DNA of 39,169 nt from a virus: IMG/VR virus record IMGVR_UViG_3300035670_000572, positions 1 through 39,169 of that record. One strand, written 5' to 3'. A program made the translations under genes and the position numbers. The notes beneath the pieces are model-generated. The model searched no databases and was not told the origin of the DNA. It saw nothing but the letters and a program-made list of their open reading frames with translations. Below are positions 17,045 through 25,716 of this stretch, in pieces. Numbering within the stretch: the stretch's first letter is position 1; every line of letters starts with the position of its first letter.

Positions 17045-19474
17045 TTATGAACCACACCCCTCACATTCAAACGGTGAGTCGGTAGGTCTAGTCATTACCA
17101 ATTCAGGTGTTTGTTCACTAATTATGGAATTATTAGTTGGTGTCTCAAATTGAACCGATTGGTGTTGAGGTTGTTCTATTGGTTTATTTGTTGAGGTGTC
17201 AATACCTAATCCTTTGAGTGCGTCAACCGCGGCTCTCGTTCTTAAATAATACATTCCAGTTTTTAAACCTAATTTCCAACCATATAAATGTGCAGCTAAT
17301 AATTTAGATTTAGTCGCATTATCAACAAACAAATTCAATGATTGTGATTGGTCAATAAAGACACTTCTATTTGCCGCCATTTGAAGAATTCTCTTTTGTG
17401 ACATTTCCCAAACAGTCTTGTATATTTCTTTTACTTCCGTTGGGATTTCGGGAATATTTTGAATTGAACCATTTTCCATGATTAATTTTTTTCTCAATTC
17501 TTCATTCCAAAGACCCAAAGATGTTAACTCGGTTACAAGGTGTTTATTCACCACAATAAACTCACCGCCTAAAGTTCTACGAGAATAAAGGTTAGTTGTG
17601 AATGGTTCAAAAGCCTCATTGTTTCCAAGAATTTGTGCTGTTGATGCCGTTGGCATTGGTGCAACTAATAATGAATTACGTACACCATATTTAACAACTT
17701 CTTTTCTCAATGTTTTCCAATCCCATCTACCTGAAAGTTCTTTATCTGTCTTACCCCACATTTCATATTGGAAAATTCCTTTTTCAATTGGTGAACCTGA
17801 AATAGATTCATATGGTCCATTAATTTTTGATAAATCTTTAGACGAAGTCATTGCCGCAAAATAAATTGTTTCGAAAATATCCGTTTGTAATTTATCAGCG
17901 TCTTCACTTTCAAATGGTAATCCTAACATACAAAATACGTCAGCTAATCCCTGTACACCTAAACCAACTGGTCTGTGTCTAAAGTTTGAACGTTTTGTTT
18001 CCTCTGTTGGGTAAAAATTTAAATCAATAACATTGTTTAAGTTTTTAACTACTTGGTAAGTGTATTCATATAATATGTCATGATTAAATTCACCATTAAC
18101 GATATATTTTGGTAAAGCAATTGACGCCAAATTACAAACCGCTTGTTCTGTTGGTGAACTGTATTCAATGATTTCAGTACATAAGTTAGAAGACTTAATC
18201 GTACCCAAATTCTTTTGATTTGATTTATAGTTTGCGGAATCCTTATATAACATATAAGGTGTCCCTGTTTCAATTTGTGCAGTTAGAATTGCATCCATTA
18301 ATTTTCTCGCCTTAACAACCTTTCTCGCTCTTCCTTCACTTTCATATTGTTCATATAAACGAGTAAATGATTTATCTTCGGGAGAATCAACCGCATCTGA
18401 TAAACCTGGAGCCTCATCAGGTGAAAACAATGACCAATCACCATCAGATTCAACTCTTTGCATAAATAAATCAGGTGTCCACATCGCTAAAAATAAATCA
18501 CGAGCTCTCATTTCTTCTTTACCGTGATTCTTTCTTAAATCAATAAATTCAAATACATCGGCGTGCCATGGTTCAAGATATACCGCAAATGAACCTTTAC
18601 GTTTTCCTCCTTGATTAATCCAACGAGCAACTTCATTATACGTTTTCATCATTGGTAACAATCCATCTGACTGTCCGCCAGTACCTTTAATATATGCACC
18701 TTTAGCACGAACATCATGAACATGTAGTCCAATACCGCCTGCCCATTTAGAAATTTTTGCAACATCTTTAATTGTGTCAAATAAACCGTCAATATCATCA
18801 CCCTTATTTCCAATTAAGAAACAAGAAGACATTTGTGGTCTTTTTGTACCGGCATTAAATAATGTTGGTGTTGCGTGTGTGTAGAAGTGTTGTGACAAAT
18901 CATCGTATATTCGAAGTGCCATTTCAATATCACCTTTACAAATACCAACCGCAACTCTCATATAAAGATATTGTGGTCTTTCGACAACTCTATCACCAAT
19001 CTTTAGTAGATATGAACGTTCTAATGTTTTGAATCCAAAATAATCAAAATCTAAATCACGCTCCATATGGATGGCACCATCCAAAACTTCTCTATTTTCC
19101 ACCACAAATTTGTAGATTTCTTCATCTATCAATGAAGACTCTTTACCGGTTTTAGGTTCAACAAACGAATACAATTCTTTTATTGACTGTGAAAACTTTT
19201 TAGGTGTAGTTTTGTGTAAATTAGACACCGCTAATCTACCAGCTAATCTACCATAATCAGGATGTGTGGTCGTCATTGATGCAGCAGTTTCGGCCGCCAA
19301 AACATCTAATTCTTTTGTTGTTATACCATCATATATTCCTTGTGTAACCTTTAACGTAATGAGTGTGGGGTCCACAAACTCCATGTTCAAATCGTTACAG
19401 AAAATCTGAATTCTCCTTGTTATTTTGTCATATCTCATTTCCTCTAGGGAACCATCTCTTTTTTTAACTTTCAT
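17045..19474 (-). CDS. nrdA: Class Ia ribonucleotide reductase large subunit
   Basis: This 809-aa subunit reduces ribonucleoside diphosphates to deoxy forms together with NrdB. Residues 1-90 form an ATP-cone allosteric domain (VKKRDGSLEEMRYDKI). The active-site set is present: Cys218 (QMSSCFL), Asn430-x-Cys432-x-Glu434 in SSNLCTEI, and Cys447 (QAVCNLASI). Tyr-Tyr in KTGMYYLRTRAA fits the radical-transfer pair. The tail ends CEGCGS, giving the CxxC redox pair that re-reduces the active site. The length is near E. coli NrdA (761 aa). Dinucleotide tyrosine and cysteine sites are all intact, so the enzyme should be active. It starts 17 bases after nrdB stops and ends in a strong terminator after a structured 3' region. 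No intron or homing endonuclease interrupts it. Confidence 0.96.
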   Translation of the reverse strand: MKVKKRDGSLEEMRYDKITRRIQIFCNDLNMEFVDPTLITLKVTQGIYDGITTKELDVLAAETAASMTTTHPDYGRLAGRLAVSNLHKTTPKKFSQSIKELYSFVEPKTGKESSLIDEEIYKFVVENREVLDGAIHMERDLDFDYFGFKTLERSYLLKIGDRVVERPQYLYMRVAVGICKGDIEMALRIYDDLSQHFYTHATPTLFNAGTKRPQMSSCFLIGNKGDDIDGLFDTIKDVAKISKWAGGIGLHVHDVRAKGAYIKGTGGQSDGLLPMMKTYNEVARWINQGGKRKGSFAVYLEPWHADVFEFIDLRKNHGKEEMRARDLFLAMWTPDLFMQRVESDGDWSLFSPDEAPGLSDAVDSPEDKSFTRLYEQYESEGRARKVVKARKLMDAILTAQIETGTPYMLYKDSANYKSNQKNLGTIKSSNLCTEIIEYSSPTEQAVCNLASIALPKYIVNGEFNHDILYEYTYQVVKNLNNVIDLNFYPTEETKRSNFRHRPVGLGVQGLADVFCMLGLPFESEDADKLQTDIFETIYFAAMTSSKDLSKINGPYESISGSPIEKGIFQYEMWGKTDKELSGRWDWKTLRKEVVKYGVRNSLLVAPMPTASTAQILGNNEAFEPFTTNLYSRRTLGGEFIVVNKHLVTELTSLGLWNEELRKKLIMENGSIQNIPEIPTEVKEIYKTVWEMSQKRILQMAANRSVFIDQSQSLNLFVDNATKSKLLAAHLYGWKLGLKTGMYYLRTRAAVDALKGLGIDTSTNKPIEQPQHQSVQFETPTNNSIISEQTPELVMTRPTDSPFECEGCGS

Positions 19475-19491
19475 TATCTACTATTAATGTT

Positions 19492-20466
19492 TTAAAAATC
19501 TACATCACCAAAAGCCGAATCTAAATCTTCAACTGTTGTGTTATTTACTCCTGCCTTTTGATATTCAGCAACTCTTTTTTCAAAAAAGTTTGTTTTACCT
19601 TGTAATGCGATATTTTGCATAAAGTCAAACGGATTTTCTGAATTATAAACTTTAGGTACACCTAATGCTACTAATAATCTATCTGTAACGAACTCAAGAT
19701 ATTGTGACATTAAATCAGAATTCATACCAATTAATCTTACCGGTAAAGCCTCAAGAATAAATTCTTTTTCAATTTCTAAAGCTCCACAAATAATTTCTTT
19801 AATTCTTTCTTGTGAAATTTTATTTTCGATGTGATTATTATAAAGGTGACAAGCAAAATCACAATGCATACCTTCATCACGAGAAATTAATTCATTTGAA
19901 AACGTTAAACCCGGAAGTAAACCTCTCTTCTTCAACCAAAAGATTGAACAGAATGAACCCGAAAAGAAAATTCCTTCAACAGCGGCAAACGCCAATAATC
20001 TATCAACAAAAGACTCCGAATTAATCCATTTAAGAGCCCATTCAGCCTTTTTCTTAATTGCTGGAACAGTCTCAATTGCGTTAAATAAATGTGTTTGTTC
20101 TTCCTTATCTTTAATTAAAGTGTCAATCAATAAAGAATATGTTTCACTATGGATATTCTCCATCATTATTTGGAAACCGTAAAAGAACTTTGCTTCGGTG
20201 TATTGTACTTCATTAACAAAATTCATTGCTAAATTTTCATTTACAATACCATCTGATGCCGCAAAAAATGCTAATACGTGTTTTACGAAATGTTGTTCAT
20301 CCGCGTTTAATTTATTCTCCCAATCCGAAATATCCTGTCCCAAATCAATTTCTTCTGCAGTCCAAAATGAAGCTTCAGATTGTTTATAAAACTTCCACAA
20401 GTCGTGGTGTTCGATTGGAAAAAGGACAAATCGTCCAGGATTTTCTTGTAAAATCTTTTCAGTCAT
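19492..20466 (-). CDS. nrdB: Class Ia ribonucleotide reductase small subunit
   Basis: This 324-aa subunit houses the di-iron centre and tyrosyl radical that NrdA uses. The metal ligands are all visible: Asp72 ([10 protein letters not shown]), Glu103 and His106 ([10 protein letters not shown]), Glu164 ([12 protein letters not shown]), and Glu198 and His201 ([11 protein letters not shown]). The radical tyrosine is Tyr110 in HSETYS, so this is a Tyr-radical Ia type rather than a Phe-type variant. The C-terminus AFGDVDF matches the peptide that docks on NrdA. The gene lies 17 bases after the helicase stop and is followed by nrdA, the reverse of the common bacterial nrdA-nrdB order. Confidence 0.96.
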   Translation of the reverse strand: MTEKILQENPGRFVLFPIEHHDLWKFYKQSEASFWTAEEIDLGQDISDWENKLNADEQHFVKHVLAFFAASDGIVNENLAMNFVNEVQYTEAKFFYGFQIMMENIHSETYSLLIDTLIKDKEEQTHLFNAIETVPAIKKKAEWALKWINSESFVDRLLAFAAVEGIFFSGSFCSIFWLKKRGLLPGLTFSNELISRDEGMHCDFACHLYNNHIENKISQERIKEIICGALEIEKEFILEALPVRLIGMNSDLMSQYLEFVTDRLLVALGVPKVYNSENPFDFMQNIALQGKTNFFEKRVAEYQKAGVNNTTVEDLDSAFGDVDF

Positions 20467-20483
20467 AATTATTATTTTTTTTA

Positions 20484-21863
20484 TTATCTATTTACTTGTT
20501 TTCTTTCTTGAGCCTTTCTATAAACTTCTTGTGCTCTAGTTGCTCTTTCTTGTGTTTTTTGTTCTTCAAAACCAAGTAGAGTATTTTGACTATCGGTATC
20601 AATAATTAAGAATTCATTATTGAATGTACAGTTTTGGAATATTACACCATCTTTACCGATACGTGATTTAATCAACGTTAATGTTGCTAAATTATGTTCT
20701 TTTTGTTCTAATGTTTTACCAATAGATAAAATAACATGGGCAATTTGTGCCTTTTTAATTGAACCACCCATTTGGTCTCCTGTTACTACTTCACTTGAAA
20801 TTGATTCTCTATTACCCTGTGTTGCAGTCCAAACTGCCACATCGAATTCAGTTGTCATCGCTTCCAAACTTCTCATAACTGAACCTTCTCCCTTCCATTC
20901 TTCACCATTGGTACTTCTTTCTGCTGATATACAATCAACGTAGTCAATAACAATTAAATCAGGTTTAAATCCTTCAGAAATCATTTTTCTAACTCTCGAT
21001 TTAATATCTGAGATAGTAATACTATCACTTGGTAATTTTGAAAGTTTTAGAGTTCCGCTTGACCTTTCTTGTTGTTCTCTAACTTTTGTTAAAACTTCAT
21101 CTCTAAAATCAGGTTGTTCGTCGGGTCTAATACCGGTCCAAATGGTATAGTGTTTTCTTTTAATTTGTCCTTCGTTATCTTCAAAAAAGATTTGAAGTAC
21201 GTTTAAACCCGCATTATAAGCGGTGTTTGCAATTTTTGTTAAGATAGTAGTTTTACCTGTACCTGTTGGTGCTAATACTACACCCAATTCACCACGTCCT
21301 AAACCACCTTTTAAAAGGTTATCTAACCCAACAATTCCGGTTGGGATTGGTAATCTGTAATCTTTTTCAAGTGCGTCTTCAATATTGTGAAATACGTCAA
21401 CCGCACTGTCATTCATGATACCAACTTGTAGTGCTTTTTGAATGATTTGTTCGATTTTATTATACGACTCAAATTCACCACTATCAATAATACTTGTAAC
21501 AGACTTTAATTCTCTTTTTAAATTTTGTTGTTTACAGAAATTTAATGCTTTGTCTTTTACAAATTCATCGTTCTTTTCTAAAGTTTTGATTGCTTCTAAC
21601 GTATCGATATGTGGTCTATTTACGTCTTTATTTCCACCCTCAGACATAATTTTTTGAGCCAACGTATCATAGTTAGGTATTTTATTGTATGATTTAAAAA
21701 GTTCCTTCATGTTCTCCATAATAAATCTAAATGAGTTATTATCGAAGTACTTACTATCTAAAACATCTATAATCGTATCACCGAATTTTTTATCTTCGAT
21801 GATTGCCTTTATCAGTTGCTGTTGAAATCCGAAACCTAAATAACCAAAATTCTTTTCTTCCAT
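20484..21863 (-). CDS. 41: Replicative DNA helicase, gp41/DnaB-like
   Basis: This 459-aa helicase unwinds the fork on the lagging strand as a RecA-fold hexamer. A DnaB-type N-terminal helical domain (about 1-110) is followed by a linker and the ATPase core. Walker A is APTGTGKTT (198-206) and Walker B is LIVIDYVD (303-310, Asp307). The core also shows [22 protein letters not shown] ahead of the P-loop (split around residue 179) and the late [12 protein letters not shown] and [18 protein letters not shown] segments that match DnaB motifs H3 and H4. The length fits T4 gp41 (475 aa). The C-terminal tail is basic and Gln rich ([14 protein letters not shown]). I see no primase domain here; a separate primase probably lies elsewhere. 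Confidence 0.93.
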   Translation of the reverse strand: MEEKNFGYLGFGFQQQLIKAIIEDKKFGDTIIDVLDSKYFDNNSFRFIMENMKELFKSYNKIPNYDTLAQKIMSEGGNKDVNRPHIDTLEAIKTLEKNDEFVKDKALNFCKQQNLKRELKSVTSIIDSGEFESYNKIEQIIQKALQVGIMNDSAVDVFHNIEDALEKDYRLPIPTGIVGLDNLLKGGLGRGELGVVLAPTGTGKTTILTKIANTAYNAGLNVLQIFFEDNEGQIKRKHYTIWTGIRPDEQPDFRDEVLTKVREQQERSSGTLKLSKLPSDSITISDIKSRVRKMISEGFKPDLIVIDYVDCISAERSTNGEEWKGEGSVMRSLEAMTTEFDVAVWTATQGNRESISSEVVTGDQMGGSIKKAQIAHVILSIGKTLEQKEHNLATLTLIKSRIGKDGVIFQNCTFNNEFLIIDTDSQNTLLGFEEQKTQERATRAQEVYRKAQERKQVNR

Positions 21864-21882
21864 AAGTTGTATAATATAATAA

Positions 21883-22326
21883 TTAAAGTTGATAATTCAA
21901 ATACGTGGTTTCCAATTCTTCAGAAGACAAGATGTCAGTCAAATCTGACAAAATTCTCTTTAGTTTTGGACGAATATCAACCGTATATCTAACCTTTGGG
22001 TGGAAGTAATATGCGGGGAATATTCTTGAAATAAATACATCGTCATTTAACTTAATTTCCATTAAAAAATGTTCTTTTTGCTCTTCGATGTCATCTTCCA
22101 CAACATTGGAATTCAGGAAAAAATTTTGATTTTCACACAAATAATCGGAAGTTTTATCTTTCAAATCTTCACTAATTTCTTCACAAATATTTTGCACATA
22201 ATAGTGTAAATCCATGGACCTTCTTGCTTGTGGAACGTGGTCCTTAACGTTGAAAAATCTCTGACATACAATATTACCTTCTAAAGATAATAAAAATTCA
22301 AATTTTGTGATTTCTTGGTAACTCAT
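21883..22326 (-). CDS. Unknown small protein in replication operon, 147 aa
   Basis: I do not recognise the family. The protein starts MSYQEITKFEFLLSLEGN. It has an acidic, helical middle (EEISEDLKDKTSDYL; VVEDDIEEQKEH) and a C-terminal part with Lys/Arg (RPKLKRILSDLTDIL). No catalytic motif or metal-binding set is clear. The start overlaps the upstream nuclease stop (ATGA), and the helicase begins 19 bases after its stop, so it is translated with replication proteins. A helicase-loader or regulatory role (the slot of T4 gp59) is a guess from position only; the sequence does not show it. Confidence 0.75.
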   Translation of the reverse strand: MSYQEITKFEFLLSLEGNIVCQRFFNVKDHVPQARRSMDLHYYVQNICEEISEDLKDKTSDYLCENQNFFLNSNVVEDDIEEQKEHFLMEIKLNDDVFISRIFPAYYFHPKVRYTVDIRPKLKRILSDLTDILSSEELETTYLNYQL

Positions 22327-23339
22327 TGTTTTTTAATTTTAATTGTTCTTTTATTTTTTTCTTTTCTTGTTAATCTGAGGAATGGGTTTAGAAAGTTTGT
22401 CCACGCATCGTCTGACTTGGGTAACAAATTAAATAAACCATCTTCCATCATCATTTTCATTGTGTTTTTATATGACCTACCTTCGGGGTCTAAAACGTCA
22501 TTAATTAGTGAATCAATATTTTCTCTCGCCTCATCGGTTAAAAATGGTTCATCGAGACTTACTATTTTTTTGTTTATACTGAAGAATTCATCACCAAAGA
22601 CACCATGTTTGGTTACACCTGTTAGAATGTTCTTATATAACCAATTATGTTTATCTTCTTCAAATAGTAAATTTGTTCTCTCTAAAACTTCTTCAACTGT
22701 AACTGTTCTGCTCTTTATTTCAGGAAACAACGACAACAATCTTTTTGGTCCCATACTTTTTATTCCTGATATGTTATCAGATGGGTCACCACATAACATT
22801 TTCACTAATTTCACATTATCAATATGAATAGGTTCGTGGTCGTAAATTATCGTGTCATTTACTTTATAAAGTTTTTGATGTGAGGGATTGAAAATTTGTG
22901 TATTTTCTGAAACTAATTGAGTAAGGTCTCCGTCTGAAGAATATACTATTTTAGTTTCAGATGGTGAATTTTGGGTATAGTATGCAATACAGTCGTCCGT
23001 TTCACAATATTCATATTCACCTTGTCTAACATAAAGTTCTTCAAGATATTGTTTTATTCTACCTCTTTGATAGGTGTAGTTGTCAAGTTCTTCTTCACTT
23101 CTGATTCTTTGTTTTCTGTTTTCCTTATAAAGGTGGTAAATTTGTCTTCTTGAATGTGAACCATCTTGACCATCCCAAAAAACAACTATTTTATCTAAAT
23201 GATAAGTCTCAAACGCTCTTCTAAGAGTATTAACAAAATGGTAAATTCCACCAATGTGTTTTCCTTTATAGAAATGGTTCTTAAGACCAAAGAAACCAAT
23301 CGTAAGTAAATTATCGCCATCAACTAATAATACGGACAT
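22323..23339 (-). CDS. FEN-family 5'-3' nuclease (T4 RNase H-like)
   Basis: This 338-aa protein should remove RNA primers and 5' flaps during lagging-strand maturation. The acidic metal-binding set of the FEN/T4 RNase H family is present: Asp7 and Asp9 (LLVDGDNLL), Asp56 in VVFWDGQDGSHSRRQIY, Glu113/Asp115/Asp116 (CETDDCIAY), Asp136 and Asp138 (YSSDGDLTQL), and Asp185 and Asp188 (CGDPSDNI). A helix-hairpin-helix follows (GIKSMGPKRLLSLF). The length is near T4 RNase H (305 aa). There is no polymerase domain, so it is a stand-alone nuclease. It lies between uvsX (10-base gap) and the 147-aa gene (4-base ATGA overlap). Confidence 0.92.
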   Translation of the reverse strand: MSVLLVDGDNLLTIGFFGLKNHFYKGKHIGGIYHFVNTLRRAFETYHLDKIVVFWDGQDGSHSRRQIYHLYKENRKQRIRSEEELDNYTYQRGRIKQYLEELYVRQGEYEYCETDDCIAYYTQNSPSETKIVYSSDGDLTQLVSENTQIFNPSHQKLYKVNDTIIYDHEPIHIDNVKLVKMLCGDPSDNISGIKSMGPKRLLSLFPEIKSRTVTVEEVLERTNLLFEEDKHNWLYKNILTGVTKHGVFGDEFFSINKKIVSLDEPFLTDEARENIDSLINDVLDPEGRSYKNTMKMMMEDGLFNLLPKSDDAWTNFLNPFLRLTRKEKNKRTIKIKKQ

Positions 23340-23349
23340 TTATTTTTTT

Positions 23350-24339
23350 TTATTCGTCATCATCTGACGAGATTTCTGTTTTGAATCCCAATTCACTAAC
23401 ATCCGCAACTTTCTCACCGAATAGTTTACTGATGTAATCTAAATTTTCTTTTGCATATTCTTGAATTGATAACTTTTCTTCTGCCGATTCTTTTGCCTTC
23501 ATGAATCCGTGTGGAGTTACCATAATTTTACCATCCGCAAAACCAATACCGTTAACGTGATTCTTCATAATAGAAATCTTTGTTCTACTTGCGAAGTTTA
23601 CATCACGTTTATTTCTTGTGATTTTGATTTTGGTTGTACCCGCACCTTTTTGATTACCAAATAAGAAAACTAATGTTGAGTTTAACCAAATGGCTTCTCC
23701 ACCTTTTGCTTTAATTTTTGGTTGACCAAAAGGATTGTCGGGTAATTCAACCCAAGGTTGGTTTACGATGATAAGAGTATTCGTATACTGTTTATCTGTT
23801 CTTCTTGAACCTGAAATACGTTGGTTGATACCCATACCTATTTTATCAGCAAGAACCGATGCATTGTGTTGTTTACCACCTTTACCTTCGAATGTCATCT
23901 TACAAGGAACAGAACCAACTGAATCCCATAAGAATAAAATATCGTGAGGAATTTCACCTTTTTCTTGTGCAGTTAAAACATCATTGATGAAATCGGTGAT
24001 TTGTTCAATGTATTCAAAATCACTATTAAAAAGATAAAAATCATCTTCTTTATTGAATCCCATTAAAACAGCATGGTCCCAATTCCATTTTTGTTCTGTA
24101 ATAATAAACACAGGTAATATTCCTTTCTTTTGAGCATCAACCGCAGCCTTAACAAGTGCCGTTGTTTTTCCTGTATCACTATGTCCTAAAAACATATTAA
24201 TGTGTCCAATTGCTGGACCGGGAATTCCTGTTGCATCTAAGAAAGCGTCCCCTAAATCTAAAAAACGGTCCGCTTTGTATTCGGCCTCTTTAGAGTATTT
24301 TTTCTTTATTGCACTAAAATCATTTTTTTTAATTGCCAT
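23350..24339 (-). CDS. uvsX: UvsX/RecA-like recombinase
   Basis: This 329-aa protein is the strand-exchange recombinase that drives recombination-dependent replication and repair in T4-like phages. Walker A is GHSDTGKTT (52-60), followed by an FIITEQKWNWD segment at the position of the catalytic glutamate loop. Walker B is DILFLWDSVGS (133-143, Asp139). A GKGGKQHNASVLADKIGMGINQR segment (split around residue 155) and INQPWVELP-like VNQPW are typical of loop L1/L2 neighbourhoods in UvsX/RecA. The C-terminus is acidic (ISSDDDE), as in RecA regulation tails. It is shorter than T4 UvsX (391 aa). It lies after the gp32 gene but beyond that gene's terminator, so it is probably transcribed partly by read-through. 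Confidence 0.93.
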   Translation of the reverse strand: MAIKKNDFSAIKKKYSKEAEYKADRFLDLGDAFLDATGIPGPAIGHINMFLGHSDTGKTTALVKAAVDAQKKGILPVFIITEQKWNWDHAVLMGFNKEDDFYLFNSDFEYIEQITDFINDVLTAQEKGEIPHDILFLWDSVGSVPCKMTFEGKGGKQHNASVLADKIGMGINQRISGSRRTDKQYTNTLIIVNQPWVELPDNPFGQPKIKAKGGEAIWLNSTLVFLFGNQKGAGTTKIKITRNKRDVNFASRTKISIMKNHVNGIGFADGKIMVTPHGFMKAKESAEEKLSIQEYAKENLDYISKLFGEKVADVSELGFKTEISSDDDE

Positions 24340-24353
24340 ATTTTTGAGTTTTG

Positions 24354-24392
24354 AAAAATATGTCCCCGATATTTTTACATCAGGGACATATT
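24354..24392 (-). terminator. Terminator after gp32-like gene
   Basis: In coding sense, a long stem of about 16 bp (outer 10 bp AATATGTCCC / GGGACATATT perfect, inner part with two G-U pairs) with an AAAA loop is followed by TTTTT. It starts 10 bases after the gp32-like stop and lies just before uvsX. It may make gp32-like mRNA abundant while allowing limited read-through. Confidence 0.8.
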
Positions 24393-24401
24393 AAGTATTA
24401 A

Positions 24402-25244
24402 TTAAAATGGTAAATCTTCATCGGCTTCATCATCACCTTGTGGGTCAACTACAGTTGTTACCTGTTTAGGTGCTGCGATAACTTCTTCAGCTTGTGAGTT
24501 AGATACCCATTTACTACTGTTTGAATCCCAACGAGGAACTTCTCCTTTGGCAACCATTTCTAAGTAGTCTTCACCTTTCTTAGAATAAACATCTGACCAA
24601 GTCAATTCATCTTCAACCCAACTTTTTGATACGTCAGAATCAACATGAAGTGGACTTGGGTCGTCATTTAATACAGAGTTAATTACTGTATATTCTTTAC
24701 CTGTACCAGCCTTTGTTAATGACAAAGATAAAATCAAGTCACGACCAGTTTCAGGATGAGTAACATCTCCCTTATTTTTGAAGATTGGGAAGATTTTATC
24801 GATTACACCGTCACCTTTATGATTGTGTTTAAATCTCCAAAATTTAACACCATCTTGTTCGTGGTCACGGTCAATTACTTTAACGATGTAAAATTTACGT
24901 GAACGATACTGACGAGCTAATTCTCTATCAGATTCTACACCAGTCATCATTAAACTGTCATAAACTTCGTTCAACGGTGAACGTTTTCCTTCTTGTTTTG
25001 GGTCATATAGTTTAACCCATTTTCCATCTACCTGTACTTCATGGAAATACACCTCCACAAATGGTGAAGAACCATCTTTAGTAGGTAAAATACGAATACG
25101 TCTTTCTTCACCTTTAGAACCTTTCGGTAATACGGTTGTGAAATACTTCTTCATTCGGTCCTCTTGGGACACTTTGTTCGCGTTGCCACTTGTGGCTTGT
25201 TTGTTTTTCTCGTACTGAGCCAGTACCGCATCAAATGTTGACAT
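24402..25244 (-). CDS. 32: Single-stranded DNA-binding protein, gp32-like
   Basis: This 280-aa protein probably coats ssDNA at forks and recombination intermediates. The N-terminal FDAVLAQYEKNKQ segment, the basic-aromatic core (KKYFTTVLPKGSKGEERRIRILP; RSRKFYIVKVIDRDHE) and KFWRFKHNHKGDGVIDKIFPIF follow T4 gp32 organisation, and SLTKAGTGKEYTVINSVLNDDPSPL is similar to the gp32 core. The protein has no cysteine at all, so the zinc site of T4 gp32 (His/Cys3) is absent. The C-terminus is acidic and ends DEDLPF, like the DDDIPF tip of bacterial SSB that recruits partner proteins. It is a single-gene unit flanked by terminators on both sides, fitting high-level independent expression. Confidence 0.88.
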   Translation of the reverse strand: MSTFDAVLAQYEKNKQATSGNANKVSQEDRMKKYFTTVLPKGSKGEERRIRILPTKDGSSPFVEVYFHEVQVDGKWVKLYDPKQEGKRSPLNEVYDSLMMTGVESDRELARQYRSRKFYIVKVIDRDHEQDGVKFWRFKHNHKGDGVIDKIFPIFKNKGDVTHPETGRDLILSLSLTKAGTGKEYTVINSVLNDDPSPLHVDSDVSKSWVEDELTWSDVYSKKGEDYLEMVAKGEVPRWDSNSSKWVSNSQAEEVIAAPKQVTTVVDPQGDDEADEDLPF

Positions 25245-25291
25245 AATAGTTAAATTTAAATTAATAAAATCATTGTATCTAAAATATACAT

Positions 25292-25320
25292 AAAAAAACC
25301 CGAATTGTAAAATCCGGGTT
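25292..25320 (-). terminator. Terminator between the 123-aa gene and gp32-like gene
   Basis: In coding sense, a 9-bp stem AACCCGGAT / ATTCGGGTT (one G-U pair, 6-base TTTACA loop) is followed by TTTTTTT. It closes the tail module A transcript and requires a fresh promoter for the gp32-like gene in the 47 bases before ATG 25244. Confidence 0.85.
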
Positions 25321-25344
25321 AAGTTTTTTTTTGAAAGTTTTTTC

Positions 25345-25716
25345 TTACTCCATTGTGAAAAGATAAGAATATTTGTTTACTAATCCAAGTATTTCATCTC
25401 TTAAGTTTAATAAATCTGTATCGGTTGGGTCTAAATCATCACTCATTTGTACTAAAGCTTGTCTAACAGTATTAACCAATCCTTTAATATCGATATCCGA
25501 TAAATTATTTAATTGGATTGTGTTTGTTTCATCGTCCAAAATAAATCTACCGTATTTTCCCATGGATTGTTCAACAAATTTGTCAATTAGGGGTCCTAAA
25601 TCATCATAAAACTTACCAAATGCTTTGTGTCTAGCAATACCTTTTGTTTGCCAATGACAAATTTTCATTTGTAATTGTAACCCCAATAAAAAGTTTACGT
25701 TAGAATTTAAATTCAT
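25345..25716 (-). CDS. Small Dps/ferritin-like helical protein, 123 aa (DUF5856-like)
   Basis: The protein begins with a helix containing LLGLQLQMKICHWQTKGIARHKAFGKFYDDL. That pattern (helix, His-Trp, then His and acidic residues) recalls Dps/ferritin-like proteins and the phage family DUF5856. Further helices (GPLIDKFVEQSM; DIKGLVNTVRQALVQM; DTDLLNLRDEILGLVNKYSYLF) would complete a four-helix bundle. The conserved Dps iron-site spacing is not clearly complete, so ferroxidase activity is not claimed. It overlaps the upstream gene by 17 bases and is followed by a terminator. Its role is unknown; a structural or head-tail assembly role is as plausible as iron handling. Confidence 0.75.
   Translation of the reverse strand: MNLNSNVNFLLGLQLQMKICHWQTKGIARHKAFGKFYDDLGPLIDKFVEQSMGKYGRFILDDETNTIQLNNLSDIDIKGLVNTVRQALVQMSDDLDPTDTDLLNLRDEILGLVNKYSYLFTME

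Noticed and set aside
16861-17070. 69-codon minus-strand frame across the nrdA-gp25 gap
   Set aside because: It overlaps the nrdA end and the gp25-like start and translates straight through the terminator hairpin; the region is better explained as 3' RNA plus terminator.
17045-20466. Intron or homing endonuclease in nrdA/nrdB
   Set aside because: Both genes are uninterrupted and carry all catalytic residues in one frame each.
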